A DNA stretch of 16,551 nucleotides from an uncultured Nitrososphaera sp. Lineage in GTDB: Archaea; Thermoproteota; Nitrososphaeria; Nitrososphaerales; Nitrososphaeraceae. Of this stretch, positions 1-6,777 are shown in pieces; position 1 is the stretch's first letter; each line of letters starts with the position of its first letter. A model generated the notes under the pieces. It saw only the letters and a program-made list of their open reading frames with translations, did not search any database and was not told the DNA's origin. The translations under genes were made by a program, and so were the position numbers. Where the stretch lies: contig NZ_CAMLDP010000039.1 of assembly GCF_946478925.1 (NCBI RefSeq), forward strand, positions 1-16,551. The letters are read 5' to 3'.

Positions 1-204
1 AAGGCAAAGGCAGGCAAGATAAAGCCGACGACAAAATCAAAGGCCGCCTACGCAAGCATCGCAAACTCGCCCGGCTCGTTTGTGAAGATGACTGGCAACG
101 GCGTCTGGGGAGATCCAAAAAAGGCGTCTGCGGAAACGGGACAGCATTTGCTAAAGGAAATAGTTACTGGCCTTGCCAAGACGATTTCCGAACTTGCCGA
201 TTAA
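1..204 (+). CDS. Creatininase-family amidohydrolase, C-terminal fragment
   Basis: Frame 1 is open from the window edge to a TAA at 202-204, giving the last 67 residues of a protein that starts upstream. The piece reads NGVWGDPKKASAETG followed by an amphipathic helix (LLKEIVTGLAKTISELAD). A G-x-x-GDP-x-x-ASAE-x-G block followed by a closing helix is typical of the C-terminus of the creatininase superfamily. That superfamily includes the archaeal FAPy-ribonucleotide deformylase ArfB of flavin/F420 synthesis and MftE-type peptidases. The metal ligands and active site lie outside the window, so the substrate cannot be assigned. It is followed after a 56-bp promoter gap by the LSm gene. The family call rests on one motif; the reading frame itself is solid. 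Confidence 0.62.
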   Translation, partial: KAKAGKIKPTTKSKAAYASIANSPGSFVKMTGNGVWGDPKKASAETGQHLLKEIVTGLAKTISELAD

Positions 205-216
205 ACGCGTGCGAAT

Positions 217-226
217 TTTAATATAT
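217..226 (+). promoter_or_regulatory. TATA box for the LSm-L37e transcript
   Basis: The AT-rich block tttaatatat lies about 40 bp before the ATG at 261, so a TSS 25-27 bp downstream would leave a leader of roughly 12 nt. An upstream in-frame ATG at 225 falls inside this box and is therefore unlikely to be the start codon. Confidence 0.55.
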
Positions 227-260
227 GGCATTTAGGCGCCTTACCCTAGGTAAATATCGC

Positions 261-491
261 ATGTCCGTTGATATGGCAGTTAAGGTTCTCGACGAGAGCC
301 TTGGAAAAGTCGTGCTTATCAAGTTGAAAGGTGGCAAGGTCATCAGGGGAAACCTTCACGGCTTTGACCAGCACATGAACCTGTTGCTCGAAGACTCTGT
401 GGAAATCCTTGAGGAAGGCAAGTCAAATGACCTCGGGACGATTGTCGTAAGGGGCGACAACGTGGTCATTATCTCTCCGCCTCCAAAGTAG
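261..491 (+). CDS. LSm/Sm-like archaeal RNA-binding protein (SmAP)
   Basis: This 76-residue protein starts [16 protein letters not shown]. It shows both Sm signatures: Sm1 with [21 protein letters not shown] (the G-x-L-x-x-F-D-x-H-M-N-L core) at about residues 24-44, and Sm2 with the [12 protein letters not shown] block near the C-terminus. Family members form six- or seven-membered rings that bind U-rich RNA and act in RNA turnover and tRNA/rRNA processing. An ATG at 225 would add 12 residues ([12 protein letters not shown]) but lies in the TATA box; ATG 261 gives the usual family length, and ATG 273 is another possibility. The gene for ribosomal protein L37e follows after 17 bp, an arrangement widely conserved in archaea and likely one transcript. 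Confidence 0.92.
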   Translation: MSVDMAVKVLDESLGKVVLIKLKGGKVIRGNLHGFDQHMNLLLEDSVEILEEGKSNDLGTIVVRGDNVVIISPPPK

Positions 492-508
492 GTTGAGGGT
501 GAGCAAAG

Positions 509-679
509 ATGACGAAAGGCACAACCTCGATGGGTAATTTTACCCGCAAAAAGACCCACATTCGCTGCAGAAGGTGCGGCCACAACTCTTACCACAAGCG
601 CCACAAGCAGTGCTCCAAGTGCGGCTACCCTGAAGCGACGATGCGCAAATACACCTGGATAAAGCGCCAGGTGCTCTAG
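509..679 (+). CDS. rpl37e: 50S ribosomal protein L37e
   Basis: A 56-residue, very basic protein. It carries the C-x2-C-x11-C-x2-C zinc ribbon (Cys20, Cys23, Cys35, Cys38) within [20 protein letters not shown], preceded by [17 protein letters not shown] and followed by [11 protein letters not shown], the conserved L37e pattern. It is a structural zinc-binding protein of the large ribosomal subunit that contacts rRNA. The start ATG is preceded by a purine-rich Shine-Dalgarno (gagggtgag, 495-503). The gene sits 17 bp after the LSm stop codon, so the two are probably cotranscribed. Length and motif match the family throughout, with nothing missing. Confidence 0.95.
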   Translation: MTKGTTSMGNFTRKKTHIRCRRCGHNSYHKRHKQCSKCGYPEATMRKYTWIKRQVL

Positions 680-716
680 CAAACCTTTTCTGTAAGCTCT
701 GCCAAGTTTTGTGGGG

Positions 717-1316
717 ATGTCGGGCGAGCTAGCCGTCATTGCAGGCTCTTCTGTGGCAGGCGCTATTTCTGCTGCACTGATAGACAGGGCAACAGCAAGG
801 GCGAAAAAACCAAAAGAGCAAAAACAACAAGAGCAGCAACAGCAAAGAACCGCAAGCGATGCCAAGGCAGAACTTGCCTCGCTCGTGTTTGAAAAAACTC
901 TGGCCGCAGAGGCGATAACCCGCGTCTACGAGGCCGCACAGGACGGCAGGATTGACCGGCTAGAGCGCGACCGCTTGCTCGTAAAATACAAGCACGAACT
1001 CGACGCCATCAACGAAAGTATAGCAACCACAAAACCCGTGGCGGAATATTCAGAGCTTGCAGACATGCGCAACAACCTCGCGTCGCTCCTTGAAAACAAG
1101 ATTTCCGCCCTTGACCAGAAACTTGCCGAGATGTCAAAGGCCGGCGCGGCGCCAGTGGTTATAGAGCGCGTGCAGGTGATGCCCATACCGGAAAAGATCC
1201 GCGATGATTCTGAAAAGAAGCAGTTCAAGGCGGAGGAAAAGAGCATCGAGCAGCTGCAGAAGGAGATTGTGCAGGCCCTGACGCGCCTCGAACAGGTCGA
1301 GCTTGACAAGGACTGA
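717..1316 (+). CDS. Hypothetical coiled-coil protein with N-terminal hydrophobic segment
   Basis: About 199 residues, not recognised as a named family. The N-terminus (about residues 5-23, LAVIAGSSVAGAISAALID) is a small-residue-rich hydrophobic stretch that could be a short membrane anchor or packing helix. It is followed by a Lys/Gln-rich linker with a Gln run (QKQQEQQQQ) near residues 35-44. The remainder is highly charged and heptad-like (for example LASLLENKISALDQKLAEM and the C-terminal KSIEQLQKEIVQALTRLEQVEL), indicating long coiled coils with a short break (APVVIERVQVMPIP) in between. ATG 717 is preferred over the in-frame GTG 711 two codons earlier. It begins 37 bp after L37e and may be read from the same transcript. 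An inner-membrane-tethered scaffold is only a guess. Confidence 0.75.
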   Translation: MSGELAVIAGSSVAGAISAALIDRATARAKKPKEQKQQEQQQQRTASDAKAELASLVFEKTLAAEAITRVYEAAQDGRIDRLERDRLLVKYKHELDAINESIATTKPVAEYSELADMRNNLASLLENKISALDQKLAEMSKAGAAPVVIERVQVMPIPEKIRDDSEKKQFKAEEKSIEQLQKEIVQALTRLEQVELDKD

Positions 1317-1322
1317 CTGCTA

Positions 1323-1332
1323 AAATAAATAA
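1323..1332 (+). promoter_or_regulatory. TATA box for the asparagine-synthase-like gene
   Basis: The sequence aaataaataa is centred about 29 bp before the GTG at 1357, which predicts a leaderless or nearly leaderless mRNA and supports that GTG as start. An ATG at 1349 between them runs into a stop after one codon. Confidence 0.55.
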
Positions 1333-1356
1333 GGATGCCTTTATTTTCATGTTATA

Positions 1357-2565
1357 GTGCCTGCAGCAGTCGACCATGACGCAATAGCAAACATTCTCAC
1401 GCTGCGCTACAACCCACGCAGGCAGCCGCCTAAAAAGCCGCTTGCAGCATCTGATTTTAAACCTGTCAAGGCCGACGGCAACGCGCAAGCGCAGGTATTG
1501 AAAATCATTGAGGGTGACCTTGCGCGCGTCAAGGAAAAGAGAATCTCTGTGCTTTTGAGCGGCGGCGTGGATTCCGTCCTCACGCTTGCCCTGCTAAGGA
1601 AATTCAGACCCGACATCGACGTCTCGTGCGTCAGCATGGGGTTTGGAGAAGGAGATGATGAGGTGTCAGCAGCGCGAAAAATCGCTGGAATCTATGGCTG
1701 CGACTTTGACGGGCTTGTTCTGGATAATGTCTTGAGCGGCCTACCGAGGCTGGTAAAAATCGCAAGAGAGCCTAGGTGGAACCTCTACCAGGCGTACGCG
1801 TTTGAGGCGTGCAGAGAAAAGACGATATTTTCCGGCGATGGGGGCGACGAGCTGTTTGCCGGCTATACTTTTCGGTACCAAAAGTACCTTTCTCTATTGA
1901 CGAAAAAAGCGAGCTGGAAGGAAAAGGCAAGGCTCTACATGTCATGCCACGAGCGGGACTGGGTGCCGGACCAGGAAAAGATCTTTGGGCCAAAGGTCAA
2001 GTTCTCGTGGAACAGGATCTACGGGCTTTTGAAACACCATTTCACAAACAGGCTCGATCCGCTCGATCAGGTGTTCCTTGCAGACTGGAACGGCAAGTTG
2101 CTGTTTGACTGGCTGCCTGCCAACATGGCGTTTTCCAAAGCCTATGGAATAAAGATTCAGTCGCTCTTTCTTTCAAGCTCTATGATAAAATTCGCCACAC
2201 ACCTGCCTTGGCAGGCAAAATATGACAGCCAGTCAGCTACGGGCAAGCTTCCGCTGCGCGCCATACTAAAGGCCGAGCGCCTACAGATAGAACCTGTCAA
2301 GAAAGGCTTTTCTGCAAACTCTGTCTCGCTGTGGAAAAAGGCGGGGCAAGAGATCACAAAACAGTACGTCAACAACAGCGGAGACTCTCAGATTGTCCAG
2401 GCCGGCGCAATAAGCGGCGACTGGGTGCAAAAAACGACTGAAAAGCTGCAGGTGCAAGAAGAACCGGACGTACGCTATATCAACAAGATGTTGCTCCTGC
2501 TTGCGCTTGAAGTGTGGTGGCGGCTCTTTGTCAGCAAGACCATGAAGGGAAGCGAGAAGCTCTAG
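1357..2565 (+). CDS. Asparagine-synthase-like ATP-dependent amidotransferase/ligase without glutaminase domain
   Basis: A 402-residue protein with the synthetase half of the AsnB family. The ATP-pyrophosphatase P-loop SGGVDS is at residues 68-73, and the SGDGGDELFAGY motif (159-170), which in AsnB binds the aspartyl-AMP intermediate, is intact. AsnB normally starts with a class II glutamine amidotransferase domain whose Cys2 is the nucleophile. Here only about 60 non-matching residues precede the P-loop and residue 2 is Pro, so glutamine cannot be the ammonia source within this chain. It must use free ammonia, a separate partner, or another nucleophile. The gene starts at a GTG placed for leaderless translation. 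A glycosyltransferase and an exported deacetylase follow, suggesting amidation or another modification of a surface glycan or its precursor; that role is inference. Confidence 0.82.
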   Translation: MPAAVDHDAIANILTLRYNPRRQPPKKPLAASDFKPVKADGNAQAQVLKIIEGDLARVKEKRISVLLSGGVDSVLTLALLRKFRPDIDVSCVSMGFGEGDDEVSAARKIAGIYGCDFDGLVLDNVLSGLPRLVKIAREPRWNLYQAYAFEACREKTIFSGDGGDELFAGYTFRYQKYLSLLTKKASWKEKARLYMSCHERDWVPDQEKIFGPKVKFSWNRIYGLLKHHFTNRLDPLDQVFLADWNGKLLFDWLPANMAFSKAYGIKIQSLFLSSSMIKFATHLPWQAKYDSQSATGKLPLRAILKAERLQIEPVKKGFSANSVSLWKKAGQEITKQYVNNSGDSQIVQAGAISGDWVQKTTEKLQVQEEPDVRYINKMLLLLALEVWWRLFVSKTMKGSEKL

Positions 2566-2574
2566 CCGACAGGA

Positions 2575-2584
2575 ATTTATTTAT
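2575..2584 (+). promoter_or_regulatory. TATA box for the glycosyltransferase gene
   Basis: The block atttatttat begins 9 bp after the stop codon of the preceding gene and is centred about 35 bp before the TTG at 2615. This predicts a short leader and separate transcription of the glycosyltransferase. Confidence 0.5.
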
Positions 2585-2614
2585 TGCAACCCTACATAAT
2601 CTCGTATACACGCC

Positions 2615-3448
2615 TTGGGTTCTTATTTTGTGATAGTGACGTGCAGAAACTCTGAGAACAACATCGAGGAGGCGCTGCATTCGCTAAAGGCCCAGACTAT
2701 CCCACCCTCCTATGTCATAGTTATAGACGACGGTTCCAAGGACCGGACGGCTGACATACTGCGGCAGCTGCAGTCGGGCTGGCCTTCTCTGCACGTGATC
2801 ACGAACCCTGATCTCGGCTACAATATTGCAAGGGTGGTGAGCAACTGGAACAAGGCCATCCAGTACGCAAGAGATCACAACCTGCCTACTGTGGATTATC
2901 ACATGATAGGCACGGACGACACGGTCTACGAGCGAGACTATGCCGAAAAGATGCTGCGCCACTTGGACGCGGACAAAAAGATGGCCATCGCGTCTGGCAA
3001 CTATGAAGACAAGGACGCTATCGCCCCACATGGCGGCGGCAGGTTTGTCAGGATGGAATTTTTCGACAGGCACCACGGGCTGTACCCAGAAAAGATGGGC
3101 TACGAATCGCTCGTGCTCTACTCTGCGGTGCGGCATGGCTATGCCTTTAAGGTGTTCAACGACGCAAGGTTTGAGCACACGCGTCCACTCGGCAAGAACC
3201 ACCACTTTTACGAGTTTGGCGCAAGCATGAGGACGCTCGGCTACCACCCGCTCTTTGCACTGGGCAGATTCTTTCTGTACTTTGCAAGCGGAAAACCGAC
3301 AGGAAGGCTTGGCGCGGTGTACATGCTCTACTACTACCTGTCGTACAAGCCAAAGGACGCCGGCTATGACAGTATGCACGACGGCGAGATGAGGCAGTAC
3401 ATACGCGACTATCAGTTTGCGCGCATAAAGAAAAAGCTTGGCGTCTAG
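2615..3448 (+). CDS. Family 2 (GT-A fold) glycosyltransferase
   Basis: A 277-residue protein beginning with a typical GT2 first strand (YFVIVTCRNSENNIEEALHS). Next come the nucleotide-sugar-binding IDDGSKD motif (Asp38-Asp39, Asp43) and a metal-binding DxD-like element GTDDT (99-103). Members transfer a sugar from a nucleotide or polyprenyl donor to a growing glycan at the cytoplasmic face of the membrane. The later part (LFALGRFFLYFASG, AVYMLYYYLSYK, about residues 209-250) is aromatic and hydrophobic, fitting peripheral membrane association rather than clear transmembrane helices. The start is TTG at 2615; the only nearby alternative (GTG 2630) would cut into the first beta strand. A T-rich stretch follows the stop. 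Donor and acceptor are unknown; neighbouring genes point to surface polysaccharide or S-layer glycan. Confidence 0.87.
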   Translation: MGSYFVIVTCRNSENNIEEALHSLKAQTIPPSYVIVIDDGSKDRTADILRQLQSGWPSLHVITNPDLGYNIARVVSNWNKAIQYARDHNLPTVDYHMIGTDDTVYERDYAEKMLRHLDADKKMAIASGNYEDKDAIAPHGGGRFVRMEFFDRHHGLYPEKMGYESLVLYSAVRHGYAFKVFNDARFEHTRPLGKNHHFYEFGASMRTLGYHPLFALGRFFLYFASGKPTGRLGAVYMLYYYLSYKPKDAGYDSMHDGEMRQYIRDYQFARIKKKLGV

Positions 3449-3449
3449 G

Positions 3450-3457
3450 TATTTTTC
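3450..3457 (+). terminator. Poly-T terminator after the glycosyltransferase
   Basis: A T5 tract (tattttt) lies immediately after the TAG at 3446-3448, in the 29-bp gap between convergent genes. Archaeal RNA polymerase commonly stops at short T runs; no hairpin is needed or seen. Confidence 0.4.
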
Positions 3458-3477
3458 TGCTATCTGTACACTGCCCT

Positions 3478-5133
3478 TCAGCCGGCCGGTTGAATTGGTC
3501 GCCTGAAGCTCGCTGTCATCAACTCGTTTGCGCCCGGCAAGTTATCCCTGACCGCCGGTGGTGCAGAGCCGTCGTTGCCGGGAACCTGAGGCGCCCTGAG
3601 ACCCTCAGACGCGCCGGCACGGTTTGCCGGCACGTTTGCGGCAGGCGCGGCTTGCGCAGTTGTGTTCAGCAAGACCGTCACTGGGATGTTGGCCCACTGT
3701 TGGTTGCCGAAAAAGTCCGTTGCCCTTGCGATAATCACCGTATTTCCTGACTGCTTTACCTTTACGGTGGCAGTCCAGTTGGACCAGCTGCCTGATATTT
3801 CTTGCTTGGCGGCCTTGTAGCCTGTGTTGTTTGTGCGCACCTCTACTGTCTTGACTCCTGATTCGCCGTCAGAGGCGGTCCCTTTTACCTGGATGATCGT
3901 GGTGGAAGCATTTGCACTGATTGTGGCTCCGCTTGCTGGCGCGGCGATTGTGATCGTGGGCCTGGTCTTGTCTGCAACCTGGGCCACCAACACGTACTGG
4001 ATTGCAGTGGCAACGTTGCCTGCCTTGTCGGTGGCAGTCCAAGTTACCCTGGTCATCCCTTGCGCAAAGCCTGCCGCCGGGGCGTCGTTGGCCACTGCCG
4101 GGCTAGAGTCTACGTTGTCCGACACGAACGGCCTTCCGAGGTCCACACGGGTCAGGTTGGACGAGGAAACGACCGCCTTGTCGGGAGGCGGCGTAATTTC
4201 CGGAGATGCCTTGTCGATTATGGGCGGAAGCGAAACGTGGGTCGCTTCTGAAAACGACTTTGTGGAATATTTCTGGTCCTTTATCCACGTTATCAGAGTG
4301 TCGAGATCCTTTATCTCCTTCTGCGAGAGGGTTTCGGTGGGTTTGTTGCCTGCGTCCTTTACCGTGAAATCCTGCGGATGCAAAGTCACCACTGCATAGC
4401 CGTAGCTTGCAATGGTGCTGTCTATCTTTTCTTCAATCAAGGATAATGGGGTCTTTGTCGGTGGGTCGGAATCGTATGTGTAAAAGCCGACTACCTGCGG
4501 CATATGGTAGATTCCTTGCGAGTCTTTGATGTCAGAGCCAGCGGTCGCCTTGTACACCTTGTTGCCGGGGCTATCCGGGTTGTCAGGGTCGTAGATGCTT
4601 TCAATCTCTCCGTCAAATTCGGAGCTTATGATCTTCAGGCCCAGCTGGTTCATCGCCCTGAGCGTGTCGTCATTGTACGCGTTATACGGGGTCACAAAGA
4701 TGGCGCTCTCTCTGCCAAACAGTTCCTGCATCTTGGCGTTGGCTATCTGCAGCGTGTCGTGCTGCTGCTGTAAGGAGAGCTTGCTATAGTCCACGTGGTT
4801 CCACCCGTGAAGCGATGTCTCGATGAGGCCAGTTGCCAACGCCTGCCTCACCTCGTTGACTATGGCAGGGTCGTTTCCGATAGAGTTCATTATCAGAGCA
4901 ATGTCGAGCGTCTCGTTTCTTTCGATGAACTTGTTGATGATGGCAGACTGGACGGGAACTATCCAAGAGTCCTGTACGTCGTCGAGCCGGAATATCACGC
5001 AGTTACACGCGCCTGAACTCTGCGCGTGCGCCTTTGTAGGCGCGTTTATGGTAGTCATTAGCAGCATAGCTGCCATCGCTGCAGAAAGAAGCAGCTTTGT
5101 ACTGGCAGAAAGAAAATTCAAGTCGTAACACAT
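3478..5133 (-). CDS. Exported NodB-like polysaccharide deacetylase with HYR and Ig-like modules
   Basis: A 551-residue secreted or surface protein. Residues 1-37 look like a signal peptide (hydrophobic LLLSAAMAAMLLM, then APTKAHA before QSS). Residues about 45-300 form a NodB/DUF2334-like deacetylase: Asp51-Asp52 in FRLDDV, metal ligands His109 and His113 in SLHGWNHVDY, VTPYNAYNDDT near 147-157, and VTLHPQDF with His252. Residues about 305-388 match a HYR module (TRVTWTATDKAGNVA). About 390-490 is an Ig-like domain (DKTRPTITIAAPASG...), ending in a Pro/Ala-rich 60-residue tail without an obvious anchor. NodB enzymes remove N- or O-acetyl groups from polysaccharides; HYR/Ig modules usually mediate surface adhesion. 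It is convergent with the glycosyltransferase gene and probably works on the same surface glycan. Substrate unknown. Confidence 0.85.
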   Translation of the reverse strand: MCYDLNFLSASTKLLLSAAMAAMLLMTTINAPTKAHAQSSGACNCVIFRLDDVQDSWIVPVQSAIINKFIERNETLDIALIMNSIGNDPAIVNEVRQALATGLIETSLHGWNHVDYSKLSLQQQHDTLQIANAKMQELFGRESAIFVTPYNAYNDDTLRAMNQLGLKIISSEFDGEIESIYDPDNPDSPGNKVYKATAGSDIKDSQGIYHMPQVVGFYTYDSDPPTKTPLSLIEEKIDSTIASYGYAVVTLHPQDFTVKDAGNKPTETLSQKEIKDLDTLITWIKDQKYSTKSFSEATHVSLPPIIDKASPEITPPPDKAVVSSSNLTRVDLGRPFVSDNVDSSPAVANDAPAAGFAQGMTRVTWTATDKAGNVATAIQYVLVAQVADKTRPTITIAAPASGATISANASTTIIQVKGTASDGESGVKTVEVRTNNTGYKAAKQEISGSWSNWTATVKVKQSGNTVIIARATDFFGNQQWANIPVTVLLNTTAQAAPAANVPANRAGASEGLRAPQVPGNDGSAPPAVRDNLPGANELMTASFRRPIQPAG

Positions 5134-5351
5134 TGCGCCGATGACTATATGTCAGAAACGTCCGGTCTGAAATGCCCGCTGCATTTTTAGACTGCTGTAA
5201 TCAGAGCAATAATGAGTTCTTTATTCTGGCGATATAAATCGCAAGAGTTAGTATGAGCGATTCTAGAGAGGATGGCTCTGCGCAAAAGTCACAGTGAAAA
5301 CATGCAGCAGCATTTCACAAGGGCCGCGCCTGTGCTCCCCTAGCACAGCCG
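5134..5351. other. Intergenic region upstream of the deacetylase gene
   Basis: 218 bp with no convincing gene. A TATA-like gatataaatc (5231-5240) reads acceptably in both directions; on the minus strand it could drive the deacetylase gene with a leader of about 75 nt. A second minus-strand box (catatagt, about 5144-5151) is too close to the ATG for a leaderless mRNA. A 14-codon frame from ATG 5253 (+) is too short to call. The end of the region holds a perfect 7-bp hairpin, listed separately. Confidence 0.4.
5330..5348 (-). terminator. Stem-loop just after the stop codon of the membrane-protein gene
   Basis: CTGTGCT and AGCACAG form a perfect 7-bp stem around a 5-nt loop. It begins 3 bp beyond the stop codon of the minus-strand gene ending at 5352. 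No T run follows, so it is more likely an mRNA 3'-end stabiliser or processing signal than a classical terminator. Confidence 0.35.
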
Positions 5352-5810
5352 CTAGTCCAAAGCCTTGGAAGGCGGTGTCTCGCGCTTCAGGATGTCATCG
5401 ACGTAGTGACTCATGAGCGCGTCCTTCTTTTGCCTCTTTAGCACACCCTCCAAGAATTCCTTGACTAGGCGCGTCTCTTCCGGTGTCGCCTTGCCTTCTA
5501 TCAGGCGGATCTCGTACATCATTATCCACGCCCACACCCAGTTCTCTTTGAGCAATGCTTCATTCTCTACCGAGTACTGGTTCCTCTTGTGCCAGTAGCC
5601 TATTGCAACGGCAGCTGGTACGTAAATCGCGACAAATATGACGGCCCATACGCCCATGCTCGGGAACAATCCCTTTAGCACCTCAAAACGCTCTATTCCA
5701 AGGGTGTAGGTGGTGATTACAAACTGCAAAAACGCCATCGTAAAGACGAGATAAATGCTGTGGCCGTTTCTGAAATCCAGCCAGCGCCTCTGGAAAAATT
5801 TGGCGTTCAT
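5352..5810 (-). CDS. Conserved-looking small membrane protein, two predicted TM helices
   Basis: 152 residues, not recognised as a named family. A short basic N-terminus (MNAKFFQRRWLDFRNGH) leads into a first hydrophobic helix (about 18-38, SIYLVFTMAFLQFVITTYTL). A short loop is followed by a second helix (about 52-72, GVWAVIFVAIYVPAAVAIGYW). A soluble, charged helical C-terminal half follows, with KATPEETRLVKEFLEGVLKRQKK near residues 107-130. The likely topology is a hairpin with both ends cytoplasmic. The start has a good Shine-Dalgarno (aaggagag, about 12 nt upstream of the ATG) and a TATA-like aattaataa further up. It is divergent from folD. No enzymatic motif is visible, so no function is proposed. 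Confidence 0.8.
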   Translation of the reverse strand: MNAKFFQRRWLDFRNGHSIYLVFTMAFLQFVITTYTLGIERFEVLKGLFPSMGVWAVIFVAIYVPAAVAIGYWHKRNQYSVENEALLKENWVWAWIMMYEIRLIEGKATPEETRLVKEFLEGVLKRQKKDALMSHYVDDILKRETPPSKALD

Positions 5811-5916
5811 TATTATTGACTCTCCTTAACTTGGCAATTCTTATTAATTTAGTTTGTCATTTTTGCAAAGAATCGGAAAAGCAAAATAGCGCCCGGCCTT
5901 TTCCTGTCTTTGTTTG
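5811..5916. promoter_or_regulatory. Divergent promoter region, membrane-protein gene / folD
   Basis: A 106-bp gap between diverging genes. For the minus-strand gene there is a TATA-like aattaataa (about 5842-5850) and the Shine-Dalgarno aaggagag (about 5821-5828). For folD a weak box (aaaatag, 5883-5889) is centred roughly 30 bp before the start, which would give an almost leaderless mRNA. Confidence 0.4.
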
Positions 5917-6777
5917 GTGGCGCAGATATTAAGCGGGCTTGCAGTCGCCCAGGACGTCAAAGAGCGCGTGAAAAAGGCAGTCGAGGAGCTGAAGGCATCG
6001 GGGATAACCCCGTGCCTTGCGACTGTGCTCGTTGGCGACGACCCGGCGTCAGCGACGTACGTCAACAGCAAGCAAAAGACCGCAAAAGAGCTTGGAATCG
6101 CTACCCGCGACCACAGGCTTGCCGCGACCTTCAAGCAGCACGAACTCTTGGAGCTCGTACAGCTCTTGAACAGCGACCCTGAGGTACACGGCATACTGGT
6201 GCAATTGCCCCTGCCAAAACACATTGACGAGTTTGCGATAATAAACACCATTAGCCCGCTAAAGGACGTGGACGGGCTGACTCCGTACAGCGCCGGGATG
6301 CTGCAGAACGGCATGGCGCTGCTAAAGCCCTGCACGCCTTCCGGCGTGATGGAGATATTCGACTATTACAAGATAGCCCTTGAGGGCAAAGATGTAGTGA
6401 TAATAAACAGGAGCAACCTTGTAGGCAAGCCGCTGGTGTTCATGCTCCTAGAGCGCAACGCCACCGTGACTGTCTGTCACTCTAAAAGCAGAGACCTTGC
6501 AGCGCGGCTAAAGCAGGCCGACGTCGTCATAACCGCGGTAGGAAACCGCCAGCGCTTTACCCTGACTGCGGACATGGTAAAGCAGGGCGCAGTAGTCATC
6601 GACGTTGCGACAAACAGGGTAAACGGGAAACTCGCCGGCGACTCTGACTTTGAGGCGGTGAAGCAAAAAGCGTCGTGGATAACGCCCGTCCCCGGGGGCG
6701 TGGGCCCGATGACGATAGCGATGCTGATGAAAAACACCGTCTCTGCGGCGTCGGTCTCGCGAGGGATATCCAGCTGA
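5917..6777 (+). CDS. folD: FolD: methylene-THF dehydrogenase / methenyl-THF cyclohydrolase
   Basis: About 286 residues, the usual FolD length. It interconverts 5,10-methylene-, 5,10-methenyl- and 10-formyl-tetrahydrofolate with NAD(P), feeding purine and amino-acid synthesis in the cytoplasm. Numbering from the TTG at 5914, the catalytic Tyr49-x3-Lys53 (TYVNSKQK), the VQLPLP motif with Gln97, Asp120 in DVDG, PCTPSG (139-144), the dinucleotide-binding NRSNLVGKP (165-173) and the C-terminal PVPGGVGPMT signature are all present. The start is either TTG 5914 or GTG 5917; they differ by one residue, and GTG is taken. The TGA overlaps the start of the cyclo-ligase gene, so the two folate genes should be translationally coupled. 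Carriage of FolD implies tetrahydrofolate rather than only methanopterin chemistry. Confidence 0.96.
   Translation: MAQILSGLAVAQDVKERVKKAVEELKASGITPCLATVLVGDDPASATYVNSKQKTAKELGIATRDHRLAATFKQHELLELVQLLNSDPEVHGILVQLPLPKHIDEFAIINTISPLKDVDGLTPYSAGMLQNGMALLKPCTPSGVMEIFDYYKIALEGKDVVIINRSNLVGKPLVFMLLERNATVTVCHSKSRDLAARLKQADVVITAVGNRQRFTLTADMVKQGAVVIDVATNRVNGKLAGDSDFEAVKQKASWITPVPGGVGPMTIAMLMKNTVSAASVSRGISS

Noticed and set aside
2684..3379. Long open frame of 231 codons on the minus strand
   Set aside because: It lies wholly antisense to the glycosyltransferase gene, lacks a promoter or SD, and its sequence shows no domain; codon bias of the sense gene explains the openness.
3824..4399. Open frame of 191 codons on the plus strand with hydrophobic N-terminus
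   Set aside because: Antisense to the HYR/Ig part of the deacetylase gene; the hydrophobic look comes from complementing Thr/Ala/Asp-rich coding DNA.
5253..5297. 14-codon plus-strand frame downstream of a TATA-like box
   Set aside because: Too short, no SD, spacing to the box wrong, and no recognisable sequence.
5134..5351. tRNA or other structured RNA gene
   Set aside because: No cloverleaf, CCA end or anticodon arm could be built; only one isolated stem-loop is seen.
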